Positions 21,783 to 33,734 of a DNA stretch of 64,000 nt are shown in pieces (position 1 is the first letter of the stretch; every line of letters starts with the position of its first letter). The position numbers and the translations under genes were made by a program. The DNA is from Lamellibrachia columna (lineage: Eukaryota; Annelida; Polychaeta; Sabellida; Siboglinidae). The notes below the pieces were generated by a model, which ran no database searches, was not told the DNA's origin, and was given only the letters and a program-made list of their open reading frames with translations. Location: NCBI GenBank assembly GCA_963662155.1, contig OY759263.1, forward strand, positions 33,156,106 to 33,220,105. The letters run 5' to 3'.

Positions 21783-22639
21783 CGACGTAATTACCGATAC
21801 ATCGCGGTATTTGTTTTATCGCCGATCCCCACCAATCATGTGCTGAATGGAGGAGTGCAGCGCATATAGAGTTACATCACTAATCATCCCCCTATAGACT
21901 AGGGCGATAAGCCAGCAAGTTTCAGGGAAGCAGGCGTGACCACCGACCGGCATCTCATTGCATGGCAGAAACAGTTCCAGCCACTGCCATAACATAGGGT
22001 AGTACTGTTTAAAATGTGAACATGACTTGACAAATATAAGTTTAACATGTGAAAGTATTTAACATGAACATCTCTCAGTGTCCCCTGGCTTAGGCCTAGA
22101 TGGGTAACACACGTGGTGATCTATATGTATGCATGTGTCACAGGGATGTTGACCCTTGACTAATAGGATTTTAATGGGGCACATGCATGCATGTATGCAT
22201 ATGGGGTGATATTCTGATTATTGTATTTTATCACTTGCAGTCATTGGTTTCGGTATGTTTCTTTAATGGTGCTACTGTTATAGTTAATATGTTATGAAAT
22301 TTGATATGCAAGTGCATGCATAAATTGTGCATGTACTAAGGTTTTAAGGTAACTTTTCCTACAGTTAAGCCAGGATCAGGTTGGTACCCTCTCTCCCTTT
22401 GAACTTACAATAATTAATTATTCTGGGAGGTGGTTGGAAGAGGATTGATCTTGATCATTCCCTAGAGACCTGTGTATTGAGCAGTGTCCAATAATTGTTT
22501 TAAATAACAGTATAATGGCAGCTAGGCTAGGTGTTCTATTTATGTATGTAGCAGCGCGAGATTAGGTTGTTCCCTATGGGAGCCAAGCACATATATAAAT
22601 AGTACACTTGTTAGTAAAACAAGACCGCTGAGAGGATCA
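21783..22639. other. Intergenic, no recognised feature
   Basis: About 850 bp, including an ATGCATGCATGTATGCAT run near 22180. Confidence 0.4.
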
Positions 22640-23085
22640 CGGCTCATTTACACTTCCTGGTGTGTTACAGGCGAATGTAGGGCATAGTAATTGTAGGTAT
22701 GTATTATTAAAAAAATCATATCTTCTGACATAACTGCATTTAGCAGGTACATTGGCAAGTTTGCTGGTAGAACCTGCTGACAGTGTAAATGTGGATTTCT
22801 AGATGATTTCAACAGGCAGAAGCATTTCTGTAAATTTTGTCGCCACATGTGCGTAGCAATTCATGAAGAAATTAGTCAACATTGACGGGTATGGCACGTT
22901 CAGGCATTTTAAAAGGGTTAGAAATATTCTTGACTAAGCTCGACCAGCATGTCAATGAGATGATGACAACGGCAGGTAAGAAGTTTCACCATGTTTGATA
23001 GTTTTTTTTTTTTCTTATAATCATATAATCATACAGAACGTTAACATGGCCACCAATGGGAAACGTAACAGTAGGTTGAACCCTG
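22640..23085 (-). repeat. Dispersed repeat family R, member 3 (inverted, diverged)
   Basis: The reverse complement aligns along its length with 4484-4955 (roughly 75-80% by eye), including CATGCTGGTCGAG, CAGCAAAC and CTATGCCCTACATTCG. It shows that the family is dispersed rather than part of the segmental duplication only. Confidence 0.75.
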
Positions 23086-23927
23086 AGCTCTTATCAGTTG
23101 ACGTATTGTGCATCGAATCACAGCGATACAGGCACAGGCCAGTGACACCCACGCTGCTGGACGGCAAGAACCCACTGGAGGCGCAGTATTTATATCTTAT
23201 AGCACCCAGTCTTCATCATACATCACACAAACGTCTACTAAATAACTTCAGATGTTGAGTTTAGTAAATGTACAATTGGTTAAAATACATGTATCCCAAA
23301 TGTAACTGTTAAATCACTGTAATAATACACTCGCTGTCTGATAGATGAGCAGTTTATGTGCCCATAAACAACAGTTGCTTTGTCATTGCGTGTCGGGATG
23401 ATGGCGTGTTTATATGTACAATTATCTTGATTTGTCTTCGTGCATATATCTTCATCCTAACTGTATGGTTTGCCCTGATAATTTGTCTTATCATGGCAGA
23501 CATGTGGTCTATTTCCATGCCAATGACATGGTCGTTGAAATACAGCTGCTTGGGTAAACACTGATTTCCCGTTGATGCTGACAGTCGACTAAACTAATTT
23601 TGTACAATTGAGGATTCTATCCTGTGAATAGAGATGTTTACTTGCCTGGATATTCGGTTTCTAATACAATAAAAACTGCAATAAGGCTATTTTAGCCTCA
23701 TAAACCTTATGTATTCGTCGTAATTAATTGAGGTGAGAAATACGTGGTTTGGTTAGTGCATATATACATACATAAATGTTAGTTCTTTTAAAATTGGAAT
23801 GTGTCCCCCTTCCAGCGATCGTCAAGTTTTTTTAACGCAGTGATGTTTGGGGCTTCTACGGCTGATGATGGAAGGTCATTTAAGTCCTGAAATATGCGTA
23901 ACGAGAATGTATGTTTTCTAGTGTTGT
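23086..23927. other. Intergenic, no recognised feature
   Basis: No motif seen. The 100-codon frame that starts at 23894 is produced by the following minisatellite. Confidence 0.35.
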
Positions 23928-24128
23928 GTCTGCTGGGTGTCTTATGTCGCGCCTGCTGGGTGTCTTATGTCGAGCCTGCTGGGTGTCTTATGTCGAGTCT
24001 GCTGGGTGTCTTATGTCGAGTCTGCTGGGTGTCTTATTTCGAGTCTGCTGGGTGCCTTATGTCGCGTCTGCTGGGTGTCTTATGTCGAGTCTGCTGGGTG
24101 TCTTATGTCGAGTCTGCTGGGTGTCTTT
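23928..24128 (+). repeat. 23-bp minisatellite, about 9 units
   Basis: The unit TGCTGGGTGTCTTATGTCGA+GTC is repeated with few changes. Because 23 is not a multiple of three, all three plus frames stay open and give spurious Cys-Trp-Val-rich ORFs. Confidence 0.95.
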
Positions 24129-24476
24129 ATAATTGCTCTTTGTGGCCGCCTGTGCTGCGACAGTTAGTTGTGAAGAAATCGTCATTGTTTATGTAATCGA
24201 TGCCAAGTAGTATATTGTACGTTTAGTATGCCATGGATCGTAAGTTCAGATGTTTCGGTCTGGCTATGTATGGGTGTGTCTAAAAGCCAGGCGTTTCATG
24301 CACATGACGTTACCTACAAACTGCGTACATTATAATTCTATATTTAGCAACCGCGTTGCACTGTGAAGCGCCACCGTAGGAAATATTTCCTACTTAGTCA
24401 TACAATTTGACAATGTGGTGTGGGTGTCGCAATTTATCAATAACATCTTGCGTTAGGCTCGCCACAAATAATGATG
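24129..24476. other. Spacer between minisatellites
   Basis: No feature recognised. Confidence 0.35.
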
Positions 24477-24640
24477 TTAGTCTGCCGCGCGGTTCATCCC
24501 CATGTCGCGTGCACGAAACGTCTGGCCTGTGAAAGAAACGCCTGTCATGTAAACGAAACGCCTGGCCTGTGAACGAGACGTCTGGCCTGTGAACGAAACG
24601 TCTGGCATGTGAACGAAACGCCTGGCCTGCAAGTTATACA
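24477..24640 (-). repeat. 20-bp minisatellite, small array (about 6 units)
   Basis: Units are of the type TGTGAACGAAACGTCTGGCC. The array is preceded by a leader (GCGCGGTTCATCCCCATGTCGCGTGCACGAAAC) that recurs before the main array (24940-24985) and at 26785-26825. Confidence 0.9.
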
Positions 24641-24969
24641 AGTGTGTAGTTGTTACAGGAAATAAAATCATGCCGTATTTAGGGTAATTTTTGCATTAAC
24701 AGTATTCCATGGCTTATATTTTATTATATATTTGTCTTTTACACAAATTGAGTATTTATTTTCTGCACAAAGCCGCGGATGTTTCATTCCCGCGCTTACC
24801 TGCGAGTCCCACTCGTCGTTTAACTGTGTACCTTTGATCCACGACATACAAACGTGCCTTATTTGGGACCGTTATTACAATAAACATATCTAACCGCACA
24901 TATAGGTCTAGCCTATATGTGCTATCTACATAAATTGAGTGGACACAAAACTGCGGGCGGTTCATTCGC
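24641..24969. repeat. Leader/spacer segment of the 20-bp array, repeated at 26860-27000
   Basis: Phrases such as ATTCCATGGCTTATATTTTA, GTCTTTTACACAAATTG and CACAAAGCCGCGG recur at about 26920-26995 in the same order. The arrays therefore seem to sit inside a longer higher-order repeat of a few hundred bp. Confidence 0.65.
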
Positions 24970-25590
24970 GAGTGGCGTGAACGAAACACCTGCATGGTCT
25001 GTGAATGAAACCCCTGGCCTGTGAACGAAATGTCTGGCTTGTGAAAGAAACCCCTGGCCTGTGAATGAAACCCTGGCCGGTGAATGAAATTCCCGGCATG
25101 TGAACGAAACCCCTGGCCTGTGAATGAAACCCCTGGCCTGTGAACGAAATCCCTGGCCGCTGTGAACGAAACCCCTGGCCTGTGAACGAAACGTCTGGCT
25201 TGTGAACGAAATCCCTGGCCTGTGAATGAAACCCCTGGCCAGTGAATGAAATCCCTGGCCTGTGAATAAAACCCCTGGCCTGTGAACGAAACGTCTGGCG
25301 TGTGAACGAAATCCCTGGCCTGTGAATGAAACCCCTGGCCTGTGAACGAAATCCCTGGCCTGTGAACGAAACCCCTGGCCTGTGAATGAAACCCCTGGCA
25401 TGTGAACGAAACCCCTGGCATGTGAATGAAACGCCAGGCCTGTGAATGAAACCCCTGGCCTGTGAACGAAACCCCTGGCTTGTGAACGAAACCCCTGGCC
25501 TGTGAACGAAACCCCTGGCCTGTGAATGATACACCTGGCCTGTGAATGAAACCCATGGCCTGTGAACGAAACTCCTGGCCAGCAAGTCAG
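24970..25590 (-). repeat. 20-bp minisatellite, main array (about 30 units)
   Basis: The plus-strand unit is TGTGAACGAAACCCCTGGCC with GAATGAAA, AAAT and GTCT variants. Read on the minus strand, every frame is open, giving overlapping ORFs of 266, 224 and 159 codons with a 20-residue period (for example RPGVSFTGQGF). The frames owe this to the repeat. No promoter, splice or signal-peptide evidence supports a protein. Confidence 0.97.
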
Positions 25591-26064
25591 ACAGGGGCAA
25601 GATGTTACATATGCGTTTTACGAAAACATAGCACATATATGGAGATATTACCGACAGTAGTTGGTTGGAAGTCCACCAGCAGACACACCATCTAAAAATC
25701 GGGATTTAAGGATACAAAATTAACGGCATTTTGAAAAAATTACGTTTTAGCCACCCACACAATAATAATTATCATATTACGCAGCCACTTTTTATGTTTC
25801 GTAAATGAAACTTGAAACATGTCCACAATATAATATAAGGGGTTATAAAAAGTAGAAGTTAAATTAAAATTCAGGATTTGTTATCGCCCACATGTGTTCA
25901 ACTATAAAAATGTGTTTGGGGCAAGTTGTTACAGCTGTAACGACACTCGGGTGGCTCATACCGTTAACTCAGCCAACGAGTGTGCTGACAATGTTTGAAA
26001 AAAACATTTATTTAACCACGAAGTGTGAACGTTTTATTTAACTTGTGAAGCTTAGCGTACTTGT
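25591..26064. other. Intergenic, no recognised feature
   Basis: AT-rich, nothing assigned. Confidence 0.35.
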
Positions 26065-26270
26065 GTGTAGCCAGTACAGCATAAACATTAAAAAAAAAAT
26101 AACAAATCTCAGAAGGGCGGGTTACACATAAATGAAATATTTTTTGGATTCTCGACGAGGCAATGGTTTCCTTGTCCACTTACCATCCGGGTGTTTTGCC
26201 TTGGGTGACAATCTTGTTCAATCTTGTTGATTTTTTATAGCATAACCCTGTTTGGGTAATTAATAAATAT
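26065..26270 (+). mobile_element. LINE 3' end fragment
   Basis: It matches 36775-36930: an AACAAA...CTCAG-AGG-GGTTACACATA stretch, then CTCGA...GGCAATGG, TTCCTTGTCCACTTACCATC and a TCTTGTT-rich end. It is therefore the 3' end (last codons plus UTR) of the same CR1/L2-like LINE family. Confidence 0.65.
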
Positions 26271-27004
26271 TACACGATTCGTTGAAACGGGAGCGTGTGT
26301 GTGTGGGTGAGTGCGTTCGTGAGTGTGACATTCAATGAAGTAGCAGTCGCCTCACTTATATATCCATTCACTATTTCATATCCTATTCAATAATTTATAT
26401 TTCATTTTGTTATGTGAGAATCCAGGAAATGAGTACCTTTGGTAACTAAATATTAAAAGCTTGATACATGAAGCTATGAACACCTACATTGTTATGTACA
26501 CTGTGTATAAAACGATCCACGCGTTCTTTGCTGCAACAACGTTTCCCGTATGGTGTAACAACTTGCCCCGATTACGTGGCTAGTTATTTAGGTCAACTTC
26601 GTCTGGGAAACTTCACATATCTACCTAACTACAATATGGAATATCAATGGTATGGTAAATTTTATTAACACGAATAATGCATTTCATTGATACGTTCACG
26701 TAAATAATGCATCTAACATACCTTTCACATGAAATGACTTTAACTGAACATTGCAACAACTACCCCTGTCTCCCCTACACACAAAGCCGCGGACGGTTCA
26801 TTCCCGCGTGGCGTGAACGAAACGCCTGGCCTTTGAATGAAACGCCTGTGTATTTAACTGTGTATATTTGATGCACGACATAAAATCATATCATATGTAT
26901 AATCGTTATTGCGTTAAAGATATTCCATAGCTTATATTATATTATATCATTGTCTTGTACACAAATTGCGTATGCACAAAGCCGTTGGCGGTTCACTCCC
27001 GAGT
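26271..27004. other. Intergenic with a small 20-bp-array remnant
   Basis: At 26780-26850 two to three units of the 20-bp family and its leader are present; the rest is unassigned. Confidence 0.45.
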
Positions 27005-27735
27005 TGCTAGCAGGGCAAGTTGCAACAGCCCCGCTAACTGTTTCAACTGGCCCCGCTAGCTGTTTCAACTTGCCCTACTAACTGTTTCAACTTGCCCCAC
27101 TAACTGTTTCAACTTGCCCCACTAACTGTTTCAATTTGCCCCACTAACTGTTTCAACTTGCCCCACTAACTGTTTCAACTTGCCCCACTAGCTGTTTCAG
27201 CTGACCCAGCTAGCTGTTGCAACTTACCCCACTAACTGCTTCAATTTGCCCCACTAACTGTTTCAACTTGCCCCGCTAGCTGTTGCAACTTACCCCACTA
27301 ACTGCATTAATTTGCCCCACTAACTGTTTCAACTTGCCCCGCTAGCTGTTGCAACTTACCCCGCTAGCCGTTTCAACTTGCCCCACTAGCTGTTTCAGCT
27401 GGTCCAGCTAGCTGTTGCAACTTACCCCACTAACTGCTTCAATTTGCCCCACTAGCTGTTTCAACTTGCACCGCTAGCTGTTGCAACTTACCCCGCTAGC
27501 ATTTTCAAGTTGCCGCACTAACGGTTTCAACTTGCCCCACTAACTGTTTCAACTTGCCCCATTAACTGTTTCAACTTGCCCAACGAACTGTTTCAGCTAG
27601 CCCCGCTAGCTGTTGCAACTTACCCCACTAACTGCTTCAATTTGCCCCACTAGCTGTTTCAACTTGCACCGCTAGCTGTTGCAACTTGCCGCACTAACGG
27701 TTTCAACTTGCCCCACTAACTGTTTCAACTTGTTT
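27005..27735 (+). repeat. 22-bp minisatellite, about 33 units
   Basis: The unit CTGTTTCAACTTGCCCCACT+AA alternates with variants (GCTAGCTGTTGCAACTTACC, TTCAATTTG). Variant types recur in blocks, so a higher-order period of roughly 190 bp is visible in 27200-27700. Confidence 0.96.
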
Positions 27736-27884
27736 ACGCGTTTATTATATATGCGGAAGATATTTGCGGTTTCATTGCCACTAAAAAGTTTCAATCGGGT
27801 AATGATAACCACAATCCTTCAACATGCTAGCCTCTGTCTTCCCTATTGTTATCAATTAACAGAGAACATAGTATTTTTACAACT

Positions 27885-28844
27885 TCATATAAAGGATGGC
27901 CACTTTGGACCCGTTTCTGTGGAAACTGTTCTCCCCAAGATGTTGCTTGCGATGCCTTTGTAGTACTCTGTGGGCGGAACACAACTATCTGGACCCCAAC
28001 ACTTGTTGATATCTGGTATGATATTAATTTTGTTTCGGTTTTCGTTCATCATTCTGCATACGTCACGTGGTTTTTATCGAATGAGTTACCTGCGCACTGT
28101 CCAAGTATATCAATGTCAACATATCGTTTAAGTTCGGCCACATATCTTTCCCTCAAACCATTAGTCGTACAGTGGCCGACAGGTCATAAGAGTAATCGGG
28201 TTTTGCCCTTAACCTGGTCATATGGAGTATACTCGTTCGTTACGTTACGCTTCAGCCACGGCAGTGACTCAGCAGATTCCCCGTAGACACGTCGGTGATG
28301 CTACCCGGATCTTTGTCGACCTTCTCTCTCGTGGAAAGACACATTCCGTATGGCACGACTACGTCACCGTTCATCTAGTACGAGATTGTCCAGTTGAACC
28401 AAGTTTCGTAAGGTTTAATATTCAACTTAAATCGAACAGGCGCCTCGCGTAGATATCTAATCGGGATAGTTGCACCGTTTCCTCCGCATCGTAGGCCTGT
28501 CTGTCCAAATTAATATCTGCATGCTGACTTTACTCCTTGTTTTGTTCCGGGCTGTATTCCTAACCAACAGTGGTGTCCGCGTTTTCTTGCTGCGCCAACG
28601 CCCGACTGAGACACTAACTCTGAGGTTTGCTACATGTTGAAATGGTTTCTTCTCTGCATTCGTAGATTTGTGTCTTCCTCCAATACGTGGGCCGACAGCG
28701 ATCGACGGAGCAGATGCTGCTTTCCTTCCACGTGACATACGCGCCACAGATGGCGTCACATGTCGCTGCTCTGGGTAGGTGGCAAACAATGTCACTGCGA
28801 CGGAAGCGATCGCAACAAGTATGAACGCCGAGTATTTTGATTGC
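27885..28844 (-). pseudogene. GT10 fucosyltransferase pseudogene, second copy
   Basis: After acceptor ATGTTTCAG (28845-28853) the minus strand reads a signal anchor (YSAFILVAIASVAV), a basic stem and MQILIWTDRPTM, the start of the GT10 catalytic domain. It then hits a stop (about 28457). Further on come ETWFNWTISY, VVVPYGMCLSTREKV, DKDPGSITD, a frame change, KGKTRLLL, then a stop, HCTTNGLRERYVAELKRYVD and IDILGQCAGN. The FENS/YITEK region is deleted and the sequence resumes at the C-terminus (NIIPDINKCWGPDSC, PPTEYYKGI, TGPKWPSFI). At least three stops, two shifts and two deletions make it non-functional. Confidence 0.8.
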
Positions 28845-28853
28845 CTGAAACAT

Positions 28854-29439
28854 AGGAAGATAAAGTGATTTACTTCCTAATACCTTTCAACGGCTTACTT
28901 TTCAACGGCAACTACGCTGTCTGATCGCGCTAATCGGCAACTATCAGGCGAATAGGACCCCAAGTCTCGTTCGGCACCACACTGATTTTGATACTTCCGG
29001 TGACATCGCCGTGTTGTTGAATGGATGATCAACGTTGTTTAAATACTGTTTCTACGTCCCAAACAGTTTGATATCGTGCTAACACAATCATTTCTCATAG
29101 TAGCAATAACACATTATTCTGACTACAATTAAGCACTTGCCATTAACAATAGTGTACGTCATATTAATTAACAATTCAATAGCAATGCATAATATCTTGT
29201 TAAATAAATATGTAGCCTGGTTCGTACATGATGAAGTGCAGATCATCATTGTCTAAATCAATTTAATATAAATGAATTATATGTAAGTCATATGATAATG
29301 TTATAAGCAACGGATGCTTAATTGATGCTAATATAAAATATCTGCCGTCCACCGTCTATATTCATAGTGGCGCGAGCACATTGAGAAATATAAAATTGTC
29401 AAGCGCCCCTAGAGTTACTTTTACTGTTTACTTGCTATA
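28854..29439. other. 5' flank of the fucosyltransferase pseudogene
   Basis: No upstream exon or promoter motif is recognisable. Confidence 0.35.
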
Positions 29440-29639
29440 TTTATTCGTCTTTACCCACATAGCATGGTGACCTACTTTCGACAGAGGTGTAGGGCGATAA
29501 TTTATTATTCCTCAAAGTCGAAGTTCAAAAGAGAACAGTGCTCGCCAAGCCGGATGTTTCGGCCTACTGTCTTCTGTTTTTCAAGTCGCTAACGGCATGA
29601 ACACTGGTCCGCCTACATTTCTCCATGTGCAGCTTGTAC

Positions 29640-30180
29640 AACTAATCTGATGACTCTGCCTAGGCAGATTTTTGAAATTCAGACAGTCATTTTGAGCAGC
29701 AGGTCACTGAAGTGACAAGATGGTGTAAGGACAACTACCTAGACTTGAATGTGGAAAAGACCAGGGAGATGGTAGTAGACTTTAGAAGGAATGAATGTGT
29801 GGGTGAGCTTGTTATAGGGGGTGTGACTGTGGAAAAAGTGAATGAGTATAAATATATTGGCACTGTTTTGGATAATAAACTAACTTTTGAATCTAACACA
29901 AACTGCAATGTAAAGAAATGTCATCAGAGAATGTTCTGCATGTTCAGACTAAGATCTTTTGATGTGAGTCTTAAGAATGGAGGCAGTTTGAACAGTTTTG
30001 TCAATAGGGGAAGTAAGTTTGTTTACAAATCACGACTGACTTGTGTCACATCCTTTCACAGTACTATGAGACACTACCATCAGGCAGGTGACTAAGAGCT
30101 TTCACTGCAAAGAAAGCGAAGACACTGAACAGGTTTGTTCCAATGTCCATCAAGATTATCAACATATCTTAAATTATTTG
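29640..30180 (+). pseudogene. LINE reverse transcriptase fragment (CR1-like) inside copy alpha
   Basis: VTRWCKDNYLDLNV, KTREMVVDFRRN, INDEX-like VNEYKYIGTVLDNKLTFE and CHQRMFCMFRLRSFDV are the C-terminal half of a non-LTR RT (thumb and connection after the YADD box). The YADD box itself and the endonuclease are missing. The frame degrades after about 30090. It separates segments C and D of the host repeat, so it probably inserted there. Confidence 0.75.
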
Positions 30181-31366
30181 AACGGAACCAGTCTATAATT
30201 TAGTGGGTATATTATTTATATAGTGTAAATTATGTTGTTTCATGTAGTCACTGAGTAATAATGTATAAACATTATCCATTGCTTGCCTTGTATATATTTT
30301 AAATATATGTCATAATACTTAATAACGTTAATAATCGGTCTATTTTTTATATTTATTGTATATCTTTTATTTTCCTTGTCACCACCATCATCAATGTACG
30401 AGCGTCTATATGGCGTCTATGCTAGGGGAAGTAAAAGATCCCACAAAGGGGGTAAATGTGCAACATGCTGTGGACTCCATCTCTCATGAGCCACTGCAGA
30501 AGTGTCCATGACGCGGCTCAGTTAATTCTGCTAACTACTTCGCCAGAGGATACGATTGAATTAATCTTTGTTTTAAAATAATACACACATATAAAACACA
30601 CCGAAATACGTATGTTGGATGCTGGTTTCTTCTGAAAAGGGAATTCTTCAGTATACAGGCATATGTCAATAACTCATAATACGTGACTCGTGGTCCTTGA
30701 ATACCTCATTTCACGATCGACAACATACAGCTGCATAAATCATGTCAGTGGTAATATAACCATGTCGTGTCTAGTATGCACAACCGTCAAAAAGCAGTGA
30801 CTCCGCTAAATCCGCGTATTAAATTACAAACTAAGATGACAAAATCACAGTTTGTTCAACATTAAAAGAGCTAGACCGGTGGGCCTAAATGATTAGTAGG
30901 AATGTGTTGCACTGAACTACTGTCTACGCAGAAGCATCCGCATCAGGAAGAACTAAAACGGAGCATCTATTCAGCGAACGACACGCTGCGGGCGCATTGA
31001 ATTCTTTAGCATATTTACACACATTCGCTGAGCCAAAGTAGTCACAAAGACCAGACATGGCTAGAGAAATAACACCTTTTTATAGGAACATCGTATTTGA
31101 GCATATTCACATCGTTCTAAATGCCAAAGCTAGAATGTTTGTGTTCTATATAGTAAGTAATACGTCATTGTTCAAATTTAGATGCACGTGCTGAGGCATC
31201 ATTGTTTGAATTTCTAGTATGTGCATGACTAGCCACTTAACTTACTGGGACTGGTGACTTGACGACATCCAGTGTAGTCAATTTGCCAAACAGTGATGCC
31301 CTGCCTTCAGAGTACTGCAGAGAGTCGTTGGCCACATCCACCATATTCAACCAGTCACACCTTTCA

Positions 31367-31489
31367 GGCCCGTCCTTCGGGTTTTCAATGGGGTGATCTG
31401 GCGTATACAATCAGCCGGGTATTTCTCGGTGGTTCTCTCAAAAAGGGGGGTTCGTTCGAACACCCCCCCCCACCCCCTGAGGACGGGCC
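31367..31489 (-). mobile_element. Small TIR element M, copy 1
   Basis: About 123 bp begin GGCCCGTCCT and end AGGACGGGCC. The interior shares AACCGGCT-type, GTATACGCCAGATCACC and GTTCGAAC phrases with 38021-38135 and 51723-51863. The size and inverted ends are MITE-like. Confidence 0.7.
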
Positions 31490-31945
31490 TACATTTCTAG
31501 ATGTATGTGTAATGTCGGTAAACGATTGAGCTTGTTTTATGTCATTGTAGATCTCAGATTTGTACACGTCTGAGACCACGAAAAGACCTGTTGGTATCGA
31601 TGGCTGGCATCACTATGAGTAACTTTGTTGATGTAGCAACGGACGACGTGAGCGATTGCTGGCCCGGTGTTAGTGACTGTAAGTAGTACACAACACCCAC
31701 CTTGCAGTGTCATTTGTACCAGAATATCATCACACACGAAGTTTGAGTTGAATGCTATCAGGCGGGTGCGCAATATTTGGGGGGAGGGACAAAGTAAGAT
31801 CAGTAGAATGTGGTAGCTGAAACTCTGATCCATGTTCTAGTCCTCGTTCTTATTTGAGGAACAGCTTATCACATTGCAGACATATATTTGACTTCCCTTG
31901 ATCGAACTAGGCAATGTTCTGGTGCCTATCTGGAGTGATGGGAAC

Positions 31946-32155
31946 TTCCCATGGAGCCACAAATGTTGCCAACAGCTTTGTTACTAACTGTGCTGCGTTA
32001 ATGCATAGAACCAACGGTTACTGCATCTACGCTATCTTCAGTTGAACCAAATTTTACTGCACTTAAGCTATCGTCCGTTCAACCAACGTTTACTGCATCT
32101 AAGCTATCGCCCGGTGAACCAATATTTACTGTATCTAAGCTATCGCCCTATAGCC
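31946..32155 (+). repeat. Minisatellite of about 39 bp (GAACCAA..TTTACTGCATCTAAGC), about 4 units
   Basis: Tandem units at 32005-32155 share TTTACTGCATCTAAGCTATC. Reverse-complement relatives lie at 32425-32480 and 47600-47720, each next to the phrase ACTATGCTCCGCCC. Confidence 0.75.
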
Positions 32156-32364
32156 AAATATGTTTTTATTTAATGAGCGCAGGGCTCAGCAAACATTTTT
32201 AATATAGTGCCACATCGGAGATTTCAAATAAGTCTCCGGGCCACAACGGCCAAATATGTGTTCGAATAGATCATTGGTCTGTCGACAGAGGCCTAAACGG
32301 AAACAAAAGTCGTGGTTTTACTAAGACTAAGATTTGAAAATACAGGCTAGTTGATCACATCGTA
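32156..32364. other. Unassigned spacer
   Basis: No feature. Confidence 0.3.
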
Positions 32365-32582
32365 TAGCACGACTATGCTCCGCCCTATGCAACCGTCTGG
32401 TTTATCATGATTAATGGAACTCGTCCAAGTCGGTGCAGTAACCTTCGGTTCTATGCATTTACGCTGCACAGTTAGTAACAAAGCTGCTGGCAACATTCGC
32501 GGCCGACTATGCTCCGCCCTATGCAACCGTCTGGTTGGCTACGACTACTATGATGATTAATGGAACTCGTCCGAGTCGGAAG
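32365..32582 (+). repeat. Tandem duplication of about 138 bp
   Basis: CGACTATGCTCCGCCCTATG followed by CAACCGTCTGGTT and ...GATTAATGGAACTCGTCC occurs at about 32368-32425 and again at about 32505-32578. Confidence 0.85.
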
Positions 32583-32827
32583 TCGTACACTAAATGTGCC
32601 ACATCGCACAGTGATACCAGCGCAGTTTTGTTAAGCGACCTTCTCTCTCTTTCTATCGAATTCCATTGGTTGAGCCGCCAAGAAAGAAACATGTGAGTAA
32701 ACATTTTACAGTTTAATCTACGTTGTGTTTATGATTACCTTTACGATTACGAATTCACATTCAGGAATGCCGATTGCTTGGAAAGTCTCGTTATTTTCTC
32801 ACATGTGACTGCGTTTAGAACAGCTCA

Positions 32828-33060
32828 GGGTAAACCAACCGAAACAAAATGGGGCCAACTGTGACGTTCCACGAATAGCGCTATTCCAGCAATGGATGCC
32901 ATATTTATGCAAATTGTTTCGTTAACTACGTATCAACGTAACGGGCCACGTAATCAATCTTACCGTAATGGAGCTAATCTGTGTCCAGGCAGACTTAGCA
33001 GGGATTGGTACCCCAGGAAGGAGTTGCAACACTATTATTTTTTTCGAAATTCACACCACC
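32828..33060 (+). repeat. Dispersed repeat S, member 1 (member 2 at 37290-37490)
   Basis: Both members share ACCAACCGAAACAA, AACTGTGACGTT, GCCATATTTA-GCAAATTGTTTCGTT and AATGGAGCT, in order. Around 80% similarity by eye. Class unknown. Confidence 0.7.
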
Positions 33061-33734
33061 GTAAAAATTTCTACGTACAGTCGAACTACTCTTCGTAGTC
33101 ATTACGTAGAGGCAATGACTGGATGCACCATCTATCCATGCATATATGAATAGTTCTATCATAATGTTATTTATCATGCATTTATCGTGAATTATTAATA
33201 TTGTTGTTATGGCAGTGTAGAATTTGTATTTTGCTAGTAATAATAATACTAATAATAAAACATAATAACAATATATTTCATCCATAAAGGGTCAGAACCA
33301 ATGACATGAATTGGATGACCAACTTTAAAACATGGCTTACAACTGCTAGATAGACACATTTATTAAAAATATTAAATTAATTATAATACTCATCAAATCA
33401 ATATAGTACAATAAATAAATGTCACTCTAAATATAACAATAGCTCATATAATGTGGATAAGATTACAGGCACAAATTTAAAGGTCAGGTAGGCTTGGACC
33501 ATACCAATATTTGGCCAAGCCCCAGGGCGTGATTCGTTGATCCATGTACGTTTTCCAGACAATGGCATATCTCAGTCAGTCAGTGATTCAATGCTACATC
33601 ATAAACAACGACATATGCTTTGTCGTCCACTAGTTACGCACAAGCAACAAAATATCCCTTGTTTTCCACTAGATACGCATATCAATGGACACTATTTGTG
33701 GTACATTTATCAGGTAGAGTGGCACCAGTGCAGA
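33061..33734. other. AT-rich intergenic, no recognised feature
   Basis: Small open frames only. Confidence 0.35.

Larger units (their letters stand above)
29440..31945 (-). mobile_element. Composite mobile repeat, copy alpha (inverted)
   Basis: Read on the minus strand the order is A (31490-31945), a small TIR element M (31367-31489), B (31025-31366), C (30410-30760) and D (29440-29635). A LINE piece sits between C and D. The same A-M-B-C order is on the plus strand at 37815-38860, and a rearranged version is at 34085-35700. Segment A ends in the hAT/ZMYM1-like coding remnant described at 33.7-34.1 kb. B, C and D show no protein that I recognise. Confidence 0.75.

Noticed and set aside
24756..25636. 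266-, 224- and 159-codon periodic proteins on the minus strand
   Set aside because: A 20-bp non-triplet repeat without stop codons opens all three frames at once. There is no independent evidence for translation, so they are not annotated as CDS.
27005..27735. CRISPR-like array of regularly repeated 22-mers
   Set aside because: Units are directly contiguous without unique spacers, and the DNA is eukaryotic. It is an ordinary minisatellite.
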